NCBI RefSeq assembly: GCF_021347895.1
Contig: NC_067130.1
Coordinates: 26,061,817 to 26,125,816 of the forward strand
From: Acanthochromis polyacanthus
Lineage: Eukaryota > Chordata > Actinopteri > Pomacentridae
Direction: 5' to 3'
DNA: 64,000 bases
Part shown: positions 28,621-41,100 of the stretch, piece by piece
Numbering within the stretch: the first letter of the stretch is position 1
How the letters are laid out: each line of letters begins with the position of its first letter
Position numbers and translations under genes: made by a program
Notes under the pieces: model-generated
The model's input: only the letters and a program-made list of their open reading frames with translations
Told to the model about the DNA's origin: nothing
Database searches by the model: none

Positions 28621-28716
28621 TTGTAGACAGCCTTGGGATCTTAACCTGTGCGCTCTTTGTTCCGTAGTTTGTAGACAGCCTTGGGATCTTAACCTGTGCG
28701 CTCTGTGTTCCGTAGT
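28621..28716. repeat. 48-bp direct tandem duplication (two copies)
   Basis: Copies at 28621-28668 and 28669-28716 begin TTGTAGACAGCC and end TTCCGTAGT. They differ at a single base (CTCTTTG versus CTCTGTG). Only two copies exist, so it is not a satellite. Confidence 0.95.
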
Positions 28717-31700
28717 TTTTCCTGCGCTCACCGACCACATCTGGCAAAACTGTCTGAGGATGTCGGAATGACGACTCAATTCCTTTGACTTGAGCTAAGA
28801 TGTTAAACATAGATGTAAGATATTAAAGGCGTGCCGGCACAATGGACTATAAATTTACCCTCACTGCCAGAGTTTTATGTAGAACAAGCAGAGTGATGAT
28901 CAAAAGGCGCAGCTTGATATGAGTAGAATTAAACAGCAGCAGAGAGGAAGAGATGAAAGATAGTGTTCTCACAGCATGGACAGAACAAGGGTCCCTCTCA
29001 TTTATTTTCTGTGTAGTGGATCATATACTTGCTTAAAGACCTTATCCCGCACAACAGCTCAACACAAATCGAACAAAAAAATAAATAAAAATTCCCAGTT
29101 GTCATGGAAACATCCGCTGGCCTAATGACATTGCCCTCATTGTGACAGGCACTTCTTTTACAACGACAGGTGAAATGAAAAAACAGCCAATTCTCATTCT
29201 CAACCAGTCAGCCATTATATACGAACCCTGCTCTTTCACCTTCCCCCACTCCTTCTTTATCACTTATCTATTTCCCATCTATTTTTTTTGTTGCTCCCCT
29301 CTTATGAAGCCAAACCTCTCTGTCTCCTGTTCGCTCAAAGAAAACCCCAACACAAACTCGGAGAAGTTGTTTATAGTTGCACAGACAACTTCCTCCTGAG
29401 GTTCAGGTGTCCCAGAAAGCCTTGCAAATGCAGTTGGAGATTAGCTTTCTGAGATTTTTTTTTTTTTTATTCCCCCCACCACCTTATTCTTTTCTCAGAA
29501 ATACTGCAGAAATGCATGCAAATGTGTGAATGTTGCCAATCACTTGCTATGAAGTTATGTGTTTGAAACTTCCATATGGGTTCCTTTTCCATCTCCCCAG
29601 GGACAGTTTTGAGGTGAAATACTCGAGTGCCCTGGAGGTATACAGAGGGGTGAAAGGTGAAGAGGTGAAGACTGTAATGTGCATGTGTGGATGGAGTGCA
29701 TGATATAAACTGCATGTCTGTATACAGGAGAAGCATCACTGAGCACTGATTTAATATGGAAAGAATGTGAGGTTCGGAATTGGAAATCATCTCATGTCTA
29801 TGTATTTTGAATATGTTTTGAGGAATTCAAACTTCATAATAGGCGCAAAGGGGAAACAAATCATGGAAATCATGGATTTTGCAAGCAGCAATGCTGACTC
29901 CTCTCAAGTGGAAGAGACACAGCTGTCTGTTCTTGACTAGACTCAGCTGTTGCACATCTGAAACACAATTTGAAAGGGACTGTGGCAGGTGGAAGTAATC
30001 GCAGTCTTTACTAGAGTGACTGTTCTGAGAGTTTTAGGATCCCAGACGAACTCAGAGTATTGTTTTCTGATGAAAAACTGTGGGATGGGATCAATAACCT
30101 TAATTAGTGGAAGATGCCCTTGGGTTTTTTCCCCTTTGTACAAGTGGAGTATTTTGATAAAGCTTAACATTGTGTCACTCCTGTACTCATAGAGCTCACT
30201 CCCTATCTCTCTGCTTCCACAAAAAGGTAGATTTCCATTTGTTGCTAATAAGATTTCACAGAGGATTCACTATTTTGACTTGTTACTCCTTTGTCTGTGC
30301 AGTGCCAAGGGTGAATCATTAAAATTAGCAGCACTAGCAGTGACATCGGAGTGTGTGGGTAATAATAGAGTACAGATTATTCGCTACTGCTCAGATGAAC
30401 TGAGCTGATAAAATTACTGTATTAAGTGTCTATTTTTTAGAAAGAAGTGAATTAATTTCACCCTGCAGAGGTGTGCAATTGGTTGGTCAAATTCCTGCAG
30501 AGAAGTACAGTTCTGGAATGTATGACTGGCATTATACAGATCAAGACTTAAGTGGATCAGTTCATGCTGGAAAGGCCCACTGTTAGCCACGGCAAGGGGA
30601 GTGTTTACTGCTCAAGTGTCTACTTGTGGGTATTAACCAATCCTCCTAGAAAAAGTAGGCCATGCAAATGATGCACAGTAGGCCCTGGGAAAGAGAGAGC
30701 TATAGAAGTAAAGACACAGCGAGAACCAAAAACCCACACAGAGGAAATGGGCCACACTGAATAGGCCAAAAAAAAGAAAGAAAGAGAGAGAAACATTGCA
30801 CCAAAAAAATCAGATATTCTCAAAGAGGAGATGCTGAGATGCAACACCAATGAATCATAGCATCACAGAACAAGAAATGTGGGAGAAAAAGACAGTAAAC
30901 TGGAGCAGACTAAACAGATTTATGTTCCCAGCTCAAGGACGGCGATGGTTAAGTCTGCAGACTGCAGTGTAGTGGTGAGTCACCGTATACACCAGTTACA
31001 GAGTGCAGAACATTGAAATCTCCCAGATCTCAAGCCCGCACAGCCTCCGAGTAACCTGGGATTATCGGCAAGGGTAAGGAGTTAGAGACCAGGCTGTTGT
31101 ACAGAAACCAGAAAAAAGCCTATCCACTCTGGCTTGTGTTTTGGCCCCACTAGTTCGTAGAGGGATCTCCCCATTCATAGGTATCCCAAAGCAGGAGCTG
31201 CAAGAGATGGTTGAACTTCAAAAATCCTGCAAGATCCCACCGGAAACCGTCCTCTCTAACAAAAACCTTCAGGATTTTTTTATTTTTTGATAGTGCATCT
31301 GAATGCAAGTTCACTGCAAATGCCACCCAAACCTCATCTAATATGGTGGAAGCAATCATGACTAAAGTTTGACATTTGAAGCATTATTACAGACTTGTAG
31401 GGAGGAAGGCAGCGGTAGCAGCAGGGAGGAAAAGGAAGTTTTAACTTCTGGAGTGGCAAGACAACTTCACCTCAACCCCTCTTTGGTCTCTATTTCAAAC
31501 AGTGTCCTCCCCTGACGGAAATAAGAGGTCAGAAATGGAGGGAAAAAAATTTAGAGAGAGCAAGGGAGTGAGAGGGGATGAGGGTGGGTGGATGGGTGGG
31601 TGGGGGAATATGGAAGAGACATAGAAAATGAAAAGAAAAAACTGGCAAGTGTTCTGTGGAAGTGCAGCAGGCATGCAAGATGACCTTGATACACAAATAG

Positions 31701-31801
31701 CCCGTCTTTCCAGGCACAAAAAGGGGGAAAAGCTGAAAAATCATGCCTTAAGATATCTTTCACATTATGGTCCATTGGCATTAAGGCAAATCTGTTTCAA
31801 G
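28717..31801. other. non-coding stretch
   Basis: No gene recognised. It contains a poly-T run at about 29455-29468, an A/GA-rich patch at 30769-30795 and a G-quadruplex-like tract at 31574-31606. Its last eight bases (31794-31801) are the target duplication of the adjacent hAT element. Confidence 0.55.
31574..31606 (+). repeat. G-quadruplex-like GGGTGGG tract
   Basis: GGGTGGGTGGATGGGTGGG followed by TGGGGG: at least five G3 runs with one- to four-base loops, a strong match to the G3 quadruplex pattern. Confidence 0.85.
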
Positions 31802-32983
31802 TAGGGCTGGGACTTTAACGCATTAATTTCAATTAATTAATTACAGAAGAAATAACGCCTTAAATAAATGAACACATTTTAATTGCACCTTTCTTAGTTT
31901 CCTAATTTGTGGCACACCGGTAACACTGATGAACACTCGAGATCAGTATGTGAACCTGAAGTCTGTCTCCAGCACACAGTCTATAGTCTGCAGTGAAGAA
32001 GATACACAGCGTAAGGGGGTTTGGTAAACAGTGAAGGAAGATGAGACTCATTGTGCTTGTTGGGAGGAAAGTTTTCTTTTAAAAATCTTCCCTGTCTCAG
32101 CTTAGATAAAAGCATGGTTGTATGCAAATTGTGCAACAAAGAGTTTTGTGATCACCACAGCACTTCAAGTCGACGCATCACTTCAATGCTAAACATGTTG
32201 CTGTTAGCACCAGAGCTAACATTAGCTACGACAGTCCTGCTAACGGCTAACGGTGTAGCCATCCCATAATAGAGAACTTTAGAAGACACTGAAAGTGCTT
32301 TAGTTTACAAAAAAGTCTCAAAATCTTGATTGTAATCGCTGTAATTGCATTTTGAGTTTGCATTAATCTATGAATGTTGTAGACAGATGAAAAATGCAGA
32401 AAAATAGAAATGAAACAAACATTTTGTGGTTTAAGTCATTACACTGCCAAAGAGGCGGAGCCTTGGCAGAGTAATAAGTTAAACCACAAAAATCTCTGTC
32501 TTTTAATAACTTAATTATAAACTTTTAGTTCATGAAAAAATAGTTTTGTTTATAATAAAAAATTATATTCCCCAAAAAAGAAACATCAAAATGACGCCAT
32601 TTGTCAGACCCAGAAACTATGAAAACAGAATGAATCTGTGGATTTTCAACTTTCTGAAGGTCCTTGAACTACTTATGCTTTTGTTATCTGCCAACTAATT
32701 TTTATCCACAACAACGTTGTGGATAAAAACAAACTAAATCCAGGCTTTAAATCATCCAAATCACTGTTTTCTATGTGTCCCATTTTAAAATTGAATGAAT
32801 TTTATAAATTTTAAATTATACACACGTATATGTCTATTAATTGATTCAACTGTTAACCAAAATGTATTTGAATTCAAAATAATCACTTATTGTGTCAAAT
32901 ATTGATATTTGACAAAAATGTGACTAATTAATTACAAAGCCTGTAATTAATTAGATTAATTTTTTAATCACACACCACCATTA
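31802..32983 (+). mobile_element. 1.18-kb hAT element with perfect 8-bp target duplication
   Basis: The element starts TAGGGCTGG and ends CCACCATTA, short inverted termini. The 8-mer GTTTCAAG occurs directly on both sides (31794-31801 and 32984-32991), the length expected for hAT insertion. The interior carries a BED zinc-finger remnant at 32051-32269 but no catalytic domain, so it is non-autonomous. The ends are rich in TTAATTAATTA blocks that are partly inverted copies of each other. Confidence 0.9.
32051..32269 (+). pseudogene. broken BED zinc-finger remnant of a hAT transposase
   Basis: The frame contains VVCKLCNKEF and HHSTSS, the CxxC half of a BED finger as found at the N-terminus of hAT transposases. 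The second half (a histidine-rich segment with NAKH) reads only in another frame just downstream, so an indel separates the two halves. No DDE or dimerisation domain follows within the element. Confidence 0.7.
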
Positions 32984-32991
32984 GTTTCAAG

Positions 32992-35900
32992 TACTTACCA
33001 CCTTCTGTTCTGTTATTTTCCCTCTGCTTTCTTTAAGCACCTGACATGATAAAGGTGGGAAAAGAGTTGACTCTTAAAATCCTACTACAGTATTTGACTC
33101 CCCAAAACTCATCTCTGTGTATCATATTTACACATTTCTAAGCTTAAACAATCCCTTCATACCTTAAAATTGCTTAGAAGTAACTCTACACTGTTGCTTG
33201 CTCTAGAATGCAGGGATCTCTTACCACACCATATTACTCCCCAACATACAACTCTTCTCAAATACTATAAAACTACTTTATACCACACAATGCAAAGTTG
33301 TAATATTGGAGAAATTCCACCATATATATGTGCAAGCCTGAAACAGATTCTGCAGAAGAATAATGATGCAGAAAGCTCTATCCTGTAAGCTGAAAGAATC
33401 GATTCCCTTGGTTTTGGTCCACACAAAATATGCATATTTTTCAGACAGCCATTGGTCCATTACAGTTTAAAGATGGAAATATTCAGCAATGACACTGACT
33501 GCTTAATCTGTTCATTATGCAGTATGTCTTCTAGCATGTAAAAAAAAACACCATATGGATATGTTAACAAAGTAAAAAAAAAAAAGAGAAAAAATATTTT
33601 CAGCGAAGACGTGTTTAAAATGCATCAGTACTGGTAAATTCTACAAAATATGAATGTTTGACTTATGCACTGTCCTTATAATTAGATTATTTTGTTTTTA
33701 GGTGCATTGATATCTTCAATGAAAGCATCTCTGAAATTAAAACCGAGAGTGGGATGGAAAGATTGATGCCTCTCTGTATGTATGGTAAATGTGAGGACAC
33801 AAGTACTAGGAATATGGCAAAACGGGTTACAAAATCTACTGTGACATCCTAAATTATCTTCTCATTACCATTTTAGCGAACAAATGCCTTTAATTACACA
33901 TCCAGAGCAGCAGTAGAATCCATTTATTCTGTTCATCTGATGTAGGTTAAGTATTTACCACTAACTCTGGAGCCAAATATGTTTCTTTAACTACTGTTCT
34001 ATCTTCTTGACTGACTACAATCACTAACGTTGTTTCTCTTTTTTTGTACTGGGCAGGTACTGTACAGTGGGTTTATCAGGGCTTGTTGCTGGAAACAGTT
34101 GTCGACTGATTAATAAAAATAGCCAAATTTGTCACTGCAGATAAATGGTTTGAATCTGTTTTAGCCTAATACTAATAAAGCAACAGAATGGCTGGTTTGT
34201 TACACTGGTAATCTCTACATTTGAACTGAAGTATATGATCTTTCATGCCAGAAAGACAAACAAACCCTGATGAGTTAATCATGCAGCTCATTATAAAAGC
34301 AGCATGGTGCACGAGAATGTCAACAGTTAGTCTTGATCAGTATTCACAGTGCAGTCATTTTGAATGGTCATGGCCACCGGTGGAATAACTGCCTCATTAT
34401 TCTGGGCACAGAGCGAGTGGGCTGGGCCTCATCGCCCAGCATCATTAAAGTCAGCATCTTTGAGCAGAGGCCCTTGGCCCTGGTTACAGATACTGCTATG
34501 GTCTGTTATCCAGCCATGCTGGAGGGATGCATCCGGCGTTTTCATGTGGCAGTGTTTGCAGATTACTGTCGTGATCCGCAAGCAGGAGGTGTAGTGCTCG
34601 GAGGACCGCGCCATCCGGCCACACATTGACCACCTGCATTGTGAGACACTATATATCTCCAAAGACAATGTGGTGCAGTCACTTTCTGCTGCCTACAGCT
34701 GGGCTTTTGTCTGGTCCTCTAGTGGCAACGCAGGCAACAGCAGAGACAAACATAGCTTTGCCTAAGCTGCCCTCTGCAGCAACATGTGCTTGTTTATCAC
34801 ATCAGAACATATTGTCACCGCTCGGTCAAGCCTGGAAAGATGGCAAAGCAGACAGACCAGGAGACAACAGGAGAAAGAGACAGAGGAGTGTAGATGGAGG
34901 AAAAGAGGGGAAAAAAAGCATGAGGAAGACAGGGAGAGTCGAAGAGGGAGCATCACAAGATTGGTGAGCACGTCATGGACGGGAGAGGGACTAATTAAGG
35001 AAGGCTGGATTAATTAGGCTTCCAGTCTGCCTGCCTCTCATACTCCCACTGAGCTTCATGCCAGCACAGGCCCAAACCAACTCCCAAAAGCCAACCCCTC
35101 TATTGTTCTGCAGATTTTCCGTCCATTCATTGGAATGTGTGTTCTCTCTGTGAATGCGTGCCGCCAAGGGCTTTAAAGCTATGCTGTAAATTTAGTAAAT
35201 TACAGTAAAAACCTAAAAGCAACATACATAATCTTGCTTGTATAGATTGCACATGCCTGGTTGCATGGAGGATACTGCAAGCCGCATTTAGGAAGTGAAA
35301 TTTTCAACAAGGTGGCAGATTTCCCAGTTAAGAGATGTGCTTTACAGTGTTCATGATGTTACCTATTCAAGTTGCACCATGCAAGTAAATTCAATAATTT
35401 AGTCCTTCGAAATCCAATTTTTACGAGATGTCTGAAATGAGAAAACTGAAAGTTGATTTTAAAAGAAAATTTCAAACAAATTTATTATTAAGACTTCACA
35501 TATTCATTTTTCTCCATTTTTGCTGAAAAAAATAAAACACAATTGGCAATTACAGCCAAGAAACATCTGAGGATTCTGCAGTGGGCATGTGAATGAACTC
35601 TACACGAGTTAATACTTGGTTTAGAAATTGCATTTTTACACAAGTAAATTGCTTTCATAGTTACATTTTGGTGCACAGCAATTGCTGGCTGGATTAGATT
35701 GAGAGGAGTTTCGGGGGCGATTGAAGGACTACATTTATGAAGTGAGTAAGTCAGAGAGAGTCCAAAGATTGATTCTCACATCAGAGACGGAGTTTGAATC
35801 CAGAGTCCAGCCTGTGGTTCAGTTTTGGTTTGGGTTGAGGAAAATTGTGGTTTTCAGTTTTGTGTCTCAAATCACTGTGAACTTTTTCTTTATTAAATTA

Positions 35901-38039
35901 CATCAAAATCTTTTCTTTTTATCTAAGTTCAGCCTAAACATAACGATAGAGCAGACAAAATCATTAGCAGATGGGTTTTGTGGGGAAAAAAAACTTACAG
36001 AATATAATAAATATTTTTATTCAGATTGTATTTTCTGTTGCAATTCAGTTATATAGAATCATGGAGATATGTTTATTTTTTCACAGCTTGAAAAAGTCAA
36101 GTTATATCCGAACAGGCTTGCCAATTTCTTATCCCGAGCAAACAAATCCAGCACCAGTTCATCGTGGTGAAGAGGTTAAAGTAGGTGAAGAGGATTCTTA
36201 ATCTCGGACGACTACAAGAAAACTTTACCACCCATATTGAATGAAATGCCCTCAATGACTCTTTCCATCTTCTGCATGATGAAAATGCAGTGAAAAGGCT
36301 TAGATGGGAGATAAGAGTGTATATTTCAGTCTTCTAGGAAAACAGCCAAAGACACAAGTGTTCCTTTACAAAGTGTTAAAATGAAGCAGGGAGCTCAGCA
36401 GCCACAAGAGGCCGGAGAGCCTATGAAATCAATATGAGAATCACATGAACATGGGGAGAAGTTGTGGAATTATTCATTGTGTTAACAGGAATACATCCAT
36501 CCCCCCAAAATCCCCCTCTCCTCGATGTTGACGACAGAGACACCCCTCCAAGCTGGAGTGTAATTAAAACCTGCCTTTAGCTGTCCTTCACCTAATATCC
36601 TTGGCTCCTTCTGGGGGTGGAATATGATGGGATGAATATTTATTGTGGGTTCTGGCTCTGAAGTGCTGCATGGAAAGGCTGCTAGGAAGAAAAACAAAAC
36701 AAAAAAAAAAAAAAACAAAGTGGGGAGAAAAGCTGGTTTCGCCATTTCTGGCCTGATTGACGCTCCAGCTTGCAGCGAGTAATTCATTCTGAGAGGGAGG
36801 CACAAGTGCCCTGCTCCTTCTCCCAGCACAAGTTTATGATAATCCTAATAAATTATGATGCACTGCACAGACATTAAAAACTCTGATTGGCACTAAATCA
36901 AACAGGCTGTGCCTCTCAGGTCAGAGCAGAGCTGTGAGAGCGACTGTGAGTGCCCCGCTCTCCCCTTCCAACTATCAATTTTTCTCTCTCCTTAAATCCT
37001 ACATCACTCCCGGTCCACCTACCCATTTCTCTCTCTTTTCTCCTTTTGTCTACTCCTGTCTTTTTGGCTCAACTTGTAATTTTCCATTGCTTTTTCTCTG
37101 CCCTTTCTGTAACACACCTTTCTTTGTAGCTGACTTGGTAAATTTAGGTGACAGCGTAAAATGTTCCACCTAGGTTAAAAAAAAAAAGTCTGTGAAATAG
37201 AGTAAGACTCTCAGTACCTTGGGAGTGTGTTATTGTACCATTCCTGTGTTTGTCACCATTGCTCTGTCTGCACTGTACTTTTTTGAAAATCATTTCTGCA
37301 GGTGATTTAATTCACGCCTGAATGGATAACCAGATTGTCACCCACTGCTTTAATCTCATGCAGGCACACTGTGCAGATTATTCTACCTTCATCAGTTATA
37401 GCGGTCATAGGTCCAAAACATCAATTTGTTGACGCAAATCTTGTTAGCTTGATGTTGATTACTGCCCTGCACTGGCCCTTTTTATGAGGAAAATTGAAAA
37501 AAAAAAAAAACTAACCTCCACTTGCCTTGATTAAATAATGTGGCGAAAAAAAAGTGCTTAACTGTTTAATTCGTGGGTAGCCAATCAGTTTAGAAGAAGG
37601 GAAAAAAAAAGAGAATGCAGAATTTCATTGCCATGGGTCAAGTACACAACTATTTCAGTAGTTCTCTGAAAATAGCATCACTGTTAAAGGTTCTTAAAAC
37701 ACACAAGGGCTGCGTTATGTCACAGGGGAGATCAGACTTGCCGAAGAAGAAGTGAGCAGTTGGAAACATCAGAAACGAGTTGGAGGAAAATGGCTGATGC
37801 GCTTAAAATGTTCTATTCTCATTCACTGTGACATCCAAATCTACATGTTACAGTGATGCTATTGGTTGGTAAAAGCACAGAGAGGCTCCTATTTGATGAT
37901 GAATGCTGTAACGCTGAGGACCGTGACCCCATTCACAGGCACCATGCTCATTAATGGCTATAATCAGTGGCAAAACAACAGCAGGGATCACACCTCAAAG
38001 GCTGCATTTCAGGTGATATGAATGAGTGAAATGATTTAA
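32992..38039. other. non-coding stretch
   Basis: No gene recognised. It contains poly-A patches near 33541-33590 and 36700-36716. No transposon end or protein motif is legible. Confidence 0.55.
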
Positions 38040-38169
38040 CCCATAAGAACCCACGGTGACACCAGTGTAACAAGCACTTTGAGTGCCCCAGTCTCTTCCT
38101 TCTAAAGCTTTTTGTCTGACCTGAACTCATTAAGTCCTTTAAGGAAAAATGGGTCTGGGTTCTAATGGC
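38040..38169. mobile_element. 130-bp TTAA-flanked MITE (piggyBac-type)
   Basis: The left end CCCATAAGAACCCA and the right end TGGGTTCTAATGGC are inverted repeats. TTAA lies directly outside each end (38036-38039 and 38170-38173), the target site duplicated by piggyBac-family transposases. There is no coding capacity. Confidence 0.7.
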
Positions 38170-38173
38170 TTAA

Positions 38174-41100
38174 GAGGCCTTTGATGGTCCCCTACTGAAT
38201 CTACCATACATATTTGATGAAAGAATGTCTGGAAAAGAATAGTTATGAACATAGAAAATGCAAAAACATGTAATTGTTGACTATTACCAAGAAACAGTTA
38301 CATTTTTACATATGATTATTTGGCTGACTGCAGCACATTTGAGTATTTAAGCAGGGACACAGTTTGGAAGATGATCCTTCTGCAGGATTCTTAGATGTTT
38401 TTGTTGTTTGTTCAATACAAGACCATCGGATTAGTAGCACAAACAGTTCTGTAGCATGAACTACCACTATGTCTTCCAATATATAAGCCATTACGAGGGT
38501 AATAGGTGACAATGCAGGGTCCAGAATTTTGAAATACGAGTGCTTTATTCTCTTTATGCACACTAAATGGAGTATACTTCTCGGATGATGTAAGGCCCAC
38601 TAGTACCTACTGTACAAATTCAATATGCTTAGTCATCTTATTGGCTGGGATTTATTGTTTTAGGATGGCACAATGCAACCCTGACAAATATTTAATACCA
38701 AAACTTGCCATGAAAAGAAGCAAACCGCTCTGGAGACCCAAAGTCCTAGTGGACAAAAAGCTCATTATTTAATTCCATTTCTTCTTCTTGACTACTATAT
38801 TACACTGTTTTGTGACTTCTGACAATTAGGCCGGATATTGGAGATGTGTTGCTGTAGAAGATGCTTGATGTTACTGTAGCTTTGACCTGCTGCTGAACAA
38901 ACCTGGCAACCTGATACCACAAACCTCCATTGGTTTGACACTGGGACAAGGAAGGCAATTAATTATGCTTTAAAAGAGTATACATAGGGAGGCAGAGGGT
39001 CAATAAGCACCCAAAGCTATTTGTTTCGCACTGTATCTTTAGAAATAAGTGCAGAGACAATAATAACGATAATGTTAAATTGAACACCAATTTGCAATTA
39101 TATCAGCAGGATGATTTCCAGTTATTGTTATGGTAGGTTTTTAAAGATGTCCAAGGTTTTAAAAATGTGTAGTAACTGCCATTAAGGTGACTTTCTCCTT
39201 CATTTCTTCCTTTTTTGATTATTATTACTTGTGATTATTTTCACATTTCAAGGTACAGTCAATGAGCACAGAGTAGGGCCCCCAGTCCCTAAATAGCCTC
39301 ACTAGCATCATGGCACAATCAATCCCCAACGCATCCAGTGTCACATTTGTCAATACAGTGCTTTTATTACCTTGCTAATCCAATCGATGGGAGGGACCAT
39401 TATATTTTACTACTAAAGATGGCTTGAAATTATATGACATTTGTTACAGGGACCATGTAGGACGAATATCACCTGAGCACTGGAGAACAACAAAACCGCA
39501 GCTGCTAGTTCTTCCTTTCTCCTAGTCTTGTCACAACTGTCTCGAGATGTTTGAAACACCTCCCGTGAAGAGAAAATTGCTCCACGGGGTTGGTACTTAT
39601 TCATAGAACATGTGTTTGTACTATTTTCACTGCAGCTTGGACATGCAAGGCCGAGACGCTAAAGTGAAAGCCATAGGAGGACAGAAGTCATCAATCACAG
39701 GAGGTGTATATTTTCCTGCAGCAGCAGACAACCTGCATTCAGGCTTATGCGGTGAGGCCACAGTGCGGGATGCTAGAGGTTGACAGAAACAGGTAATTAA
39801 CTAAAAATAATATGTGCTTGACACAGCAGAGAAAAGGGCTGTAAAAAAGGGAATAGGAGACACAACGGAATGAAACCTCCGAGAATAGCCTAGCTGGGGG
39901 AGATGAAGGTTACTTTGAATGCCAACATGAGTTGATGCAGCACATGCAGGCAGCCTGCTCCGACACCTACATGCTGCAGGAGAGATGAAAGTTGAAAGGC
40001 CTGGGAAAATTTCGTTAGATTTCCACATCAATGTATTTCACTCACTCACAGCCCTTCATGTGAGTTTTTATACGTGCGGCATAAAAAACTGGCTGCACAT
40101 CACAGCAGTATCAGAAATTGATGTCTGATTGCTTTTTTGCCATGTTATGGTTTGTAATGGTCTGGTGTAACATGTAGAAATGGAAATGCCCTTACATGTG
40201 CATGCTGCCTTTGATATAAACGATGTATGGAAAATGACTTGAGTGGATTGAAGTCGAAATTTAGAAAAGGGAAATTGTGCGTGTTGATGTGAATATCTTT
40301 TCAAACAAATTTCGCAAGCATGAATGCACATTATATTGCACTACCCATTAAGCTGGAGTGTCCTGATTTAAATAGTTCAAACTGTTTTGTTTGTTTTGTT
40401 TTTGCCCTGTAGTTTTTAATATTTATACCATAAATAAACCCAGAAGCTGTTAATTTGAAAATTGATTTTAAACTCCTTTTCAGCATGCCAGAAAACCTAC
40501 ATTAACATTAAATGTTGTTGATTATTATTACCATTACTATCATTATTATTATTATAATGTCTTTTAACTCGATTCAATTAATTGTCAATCATCAATGAGT
40601 TTATCTGACCCTGCAGTGAGGACTCTGCCATGTTAATTAAAGCAGCTCCAGTGCTATTTACACCGGCTCTCTTGGGCTATCAGTATATTCAATTGCACAC
40701 TTGTGTTTTTCATCTCTGAAGTAATTTTTCAGTTCAAGTCACATAAATAACCGAGAAAGTTTTGATCAAAAGTAGCCCCTTTAATTCCAAGGACACAGGC
40801 ACTATCTTGACTTCACAGAGTTTTTTTATCTGACCGATGAGGGGAAAGAGAGAAAGCATTCCAGATTGCTGGATCTTGCCTCTGCCTTATTTTCATATTT
40901 AAAAAAAAAAAAAAAAAAGAACTTTGAGGCATCAGCGATCACAGGACGGACAGCTATCTGTGGACAAAGGCCTGTGTGTCTTTCTGGACAGGCGCCTGCC
41001 AATCTAGCTGTCGAGTTTGGATGACTGCCTGATTTCTCTGGCTTTTCTAACTGCTTCTCCTGTCTGCCTGTCGACTGCTCCATCATGTCGAACGTGCCTC

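Noticed and set aside
28621..28716. CRISPR-like repeat
   Set aside because: There are only two directly abutting copies without spacers, in a vertebrate genome; it is a tandem duplication.
34333..34629. 98-codon frame in relatively GC-rich sequence, considered as a possible exon
   Set aside because: No splice signals in a consistent phase and no recognisable protein similarity were seen.
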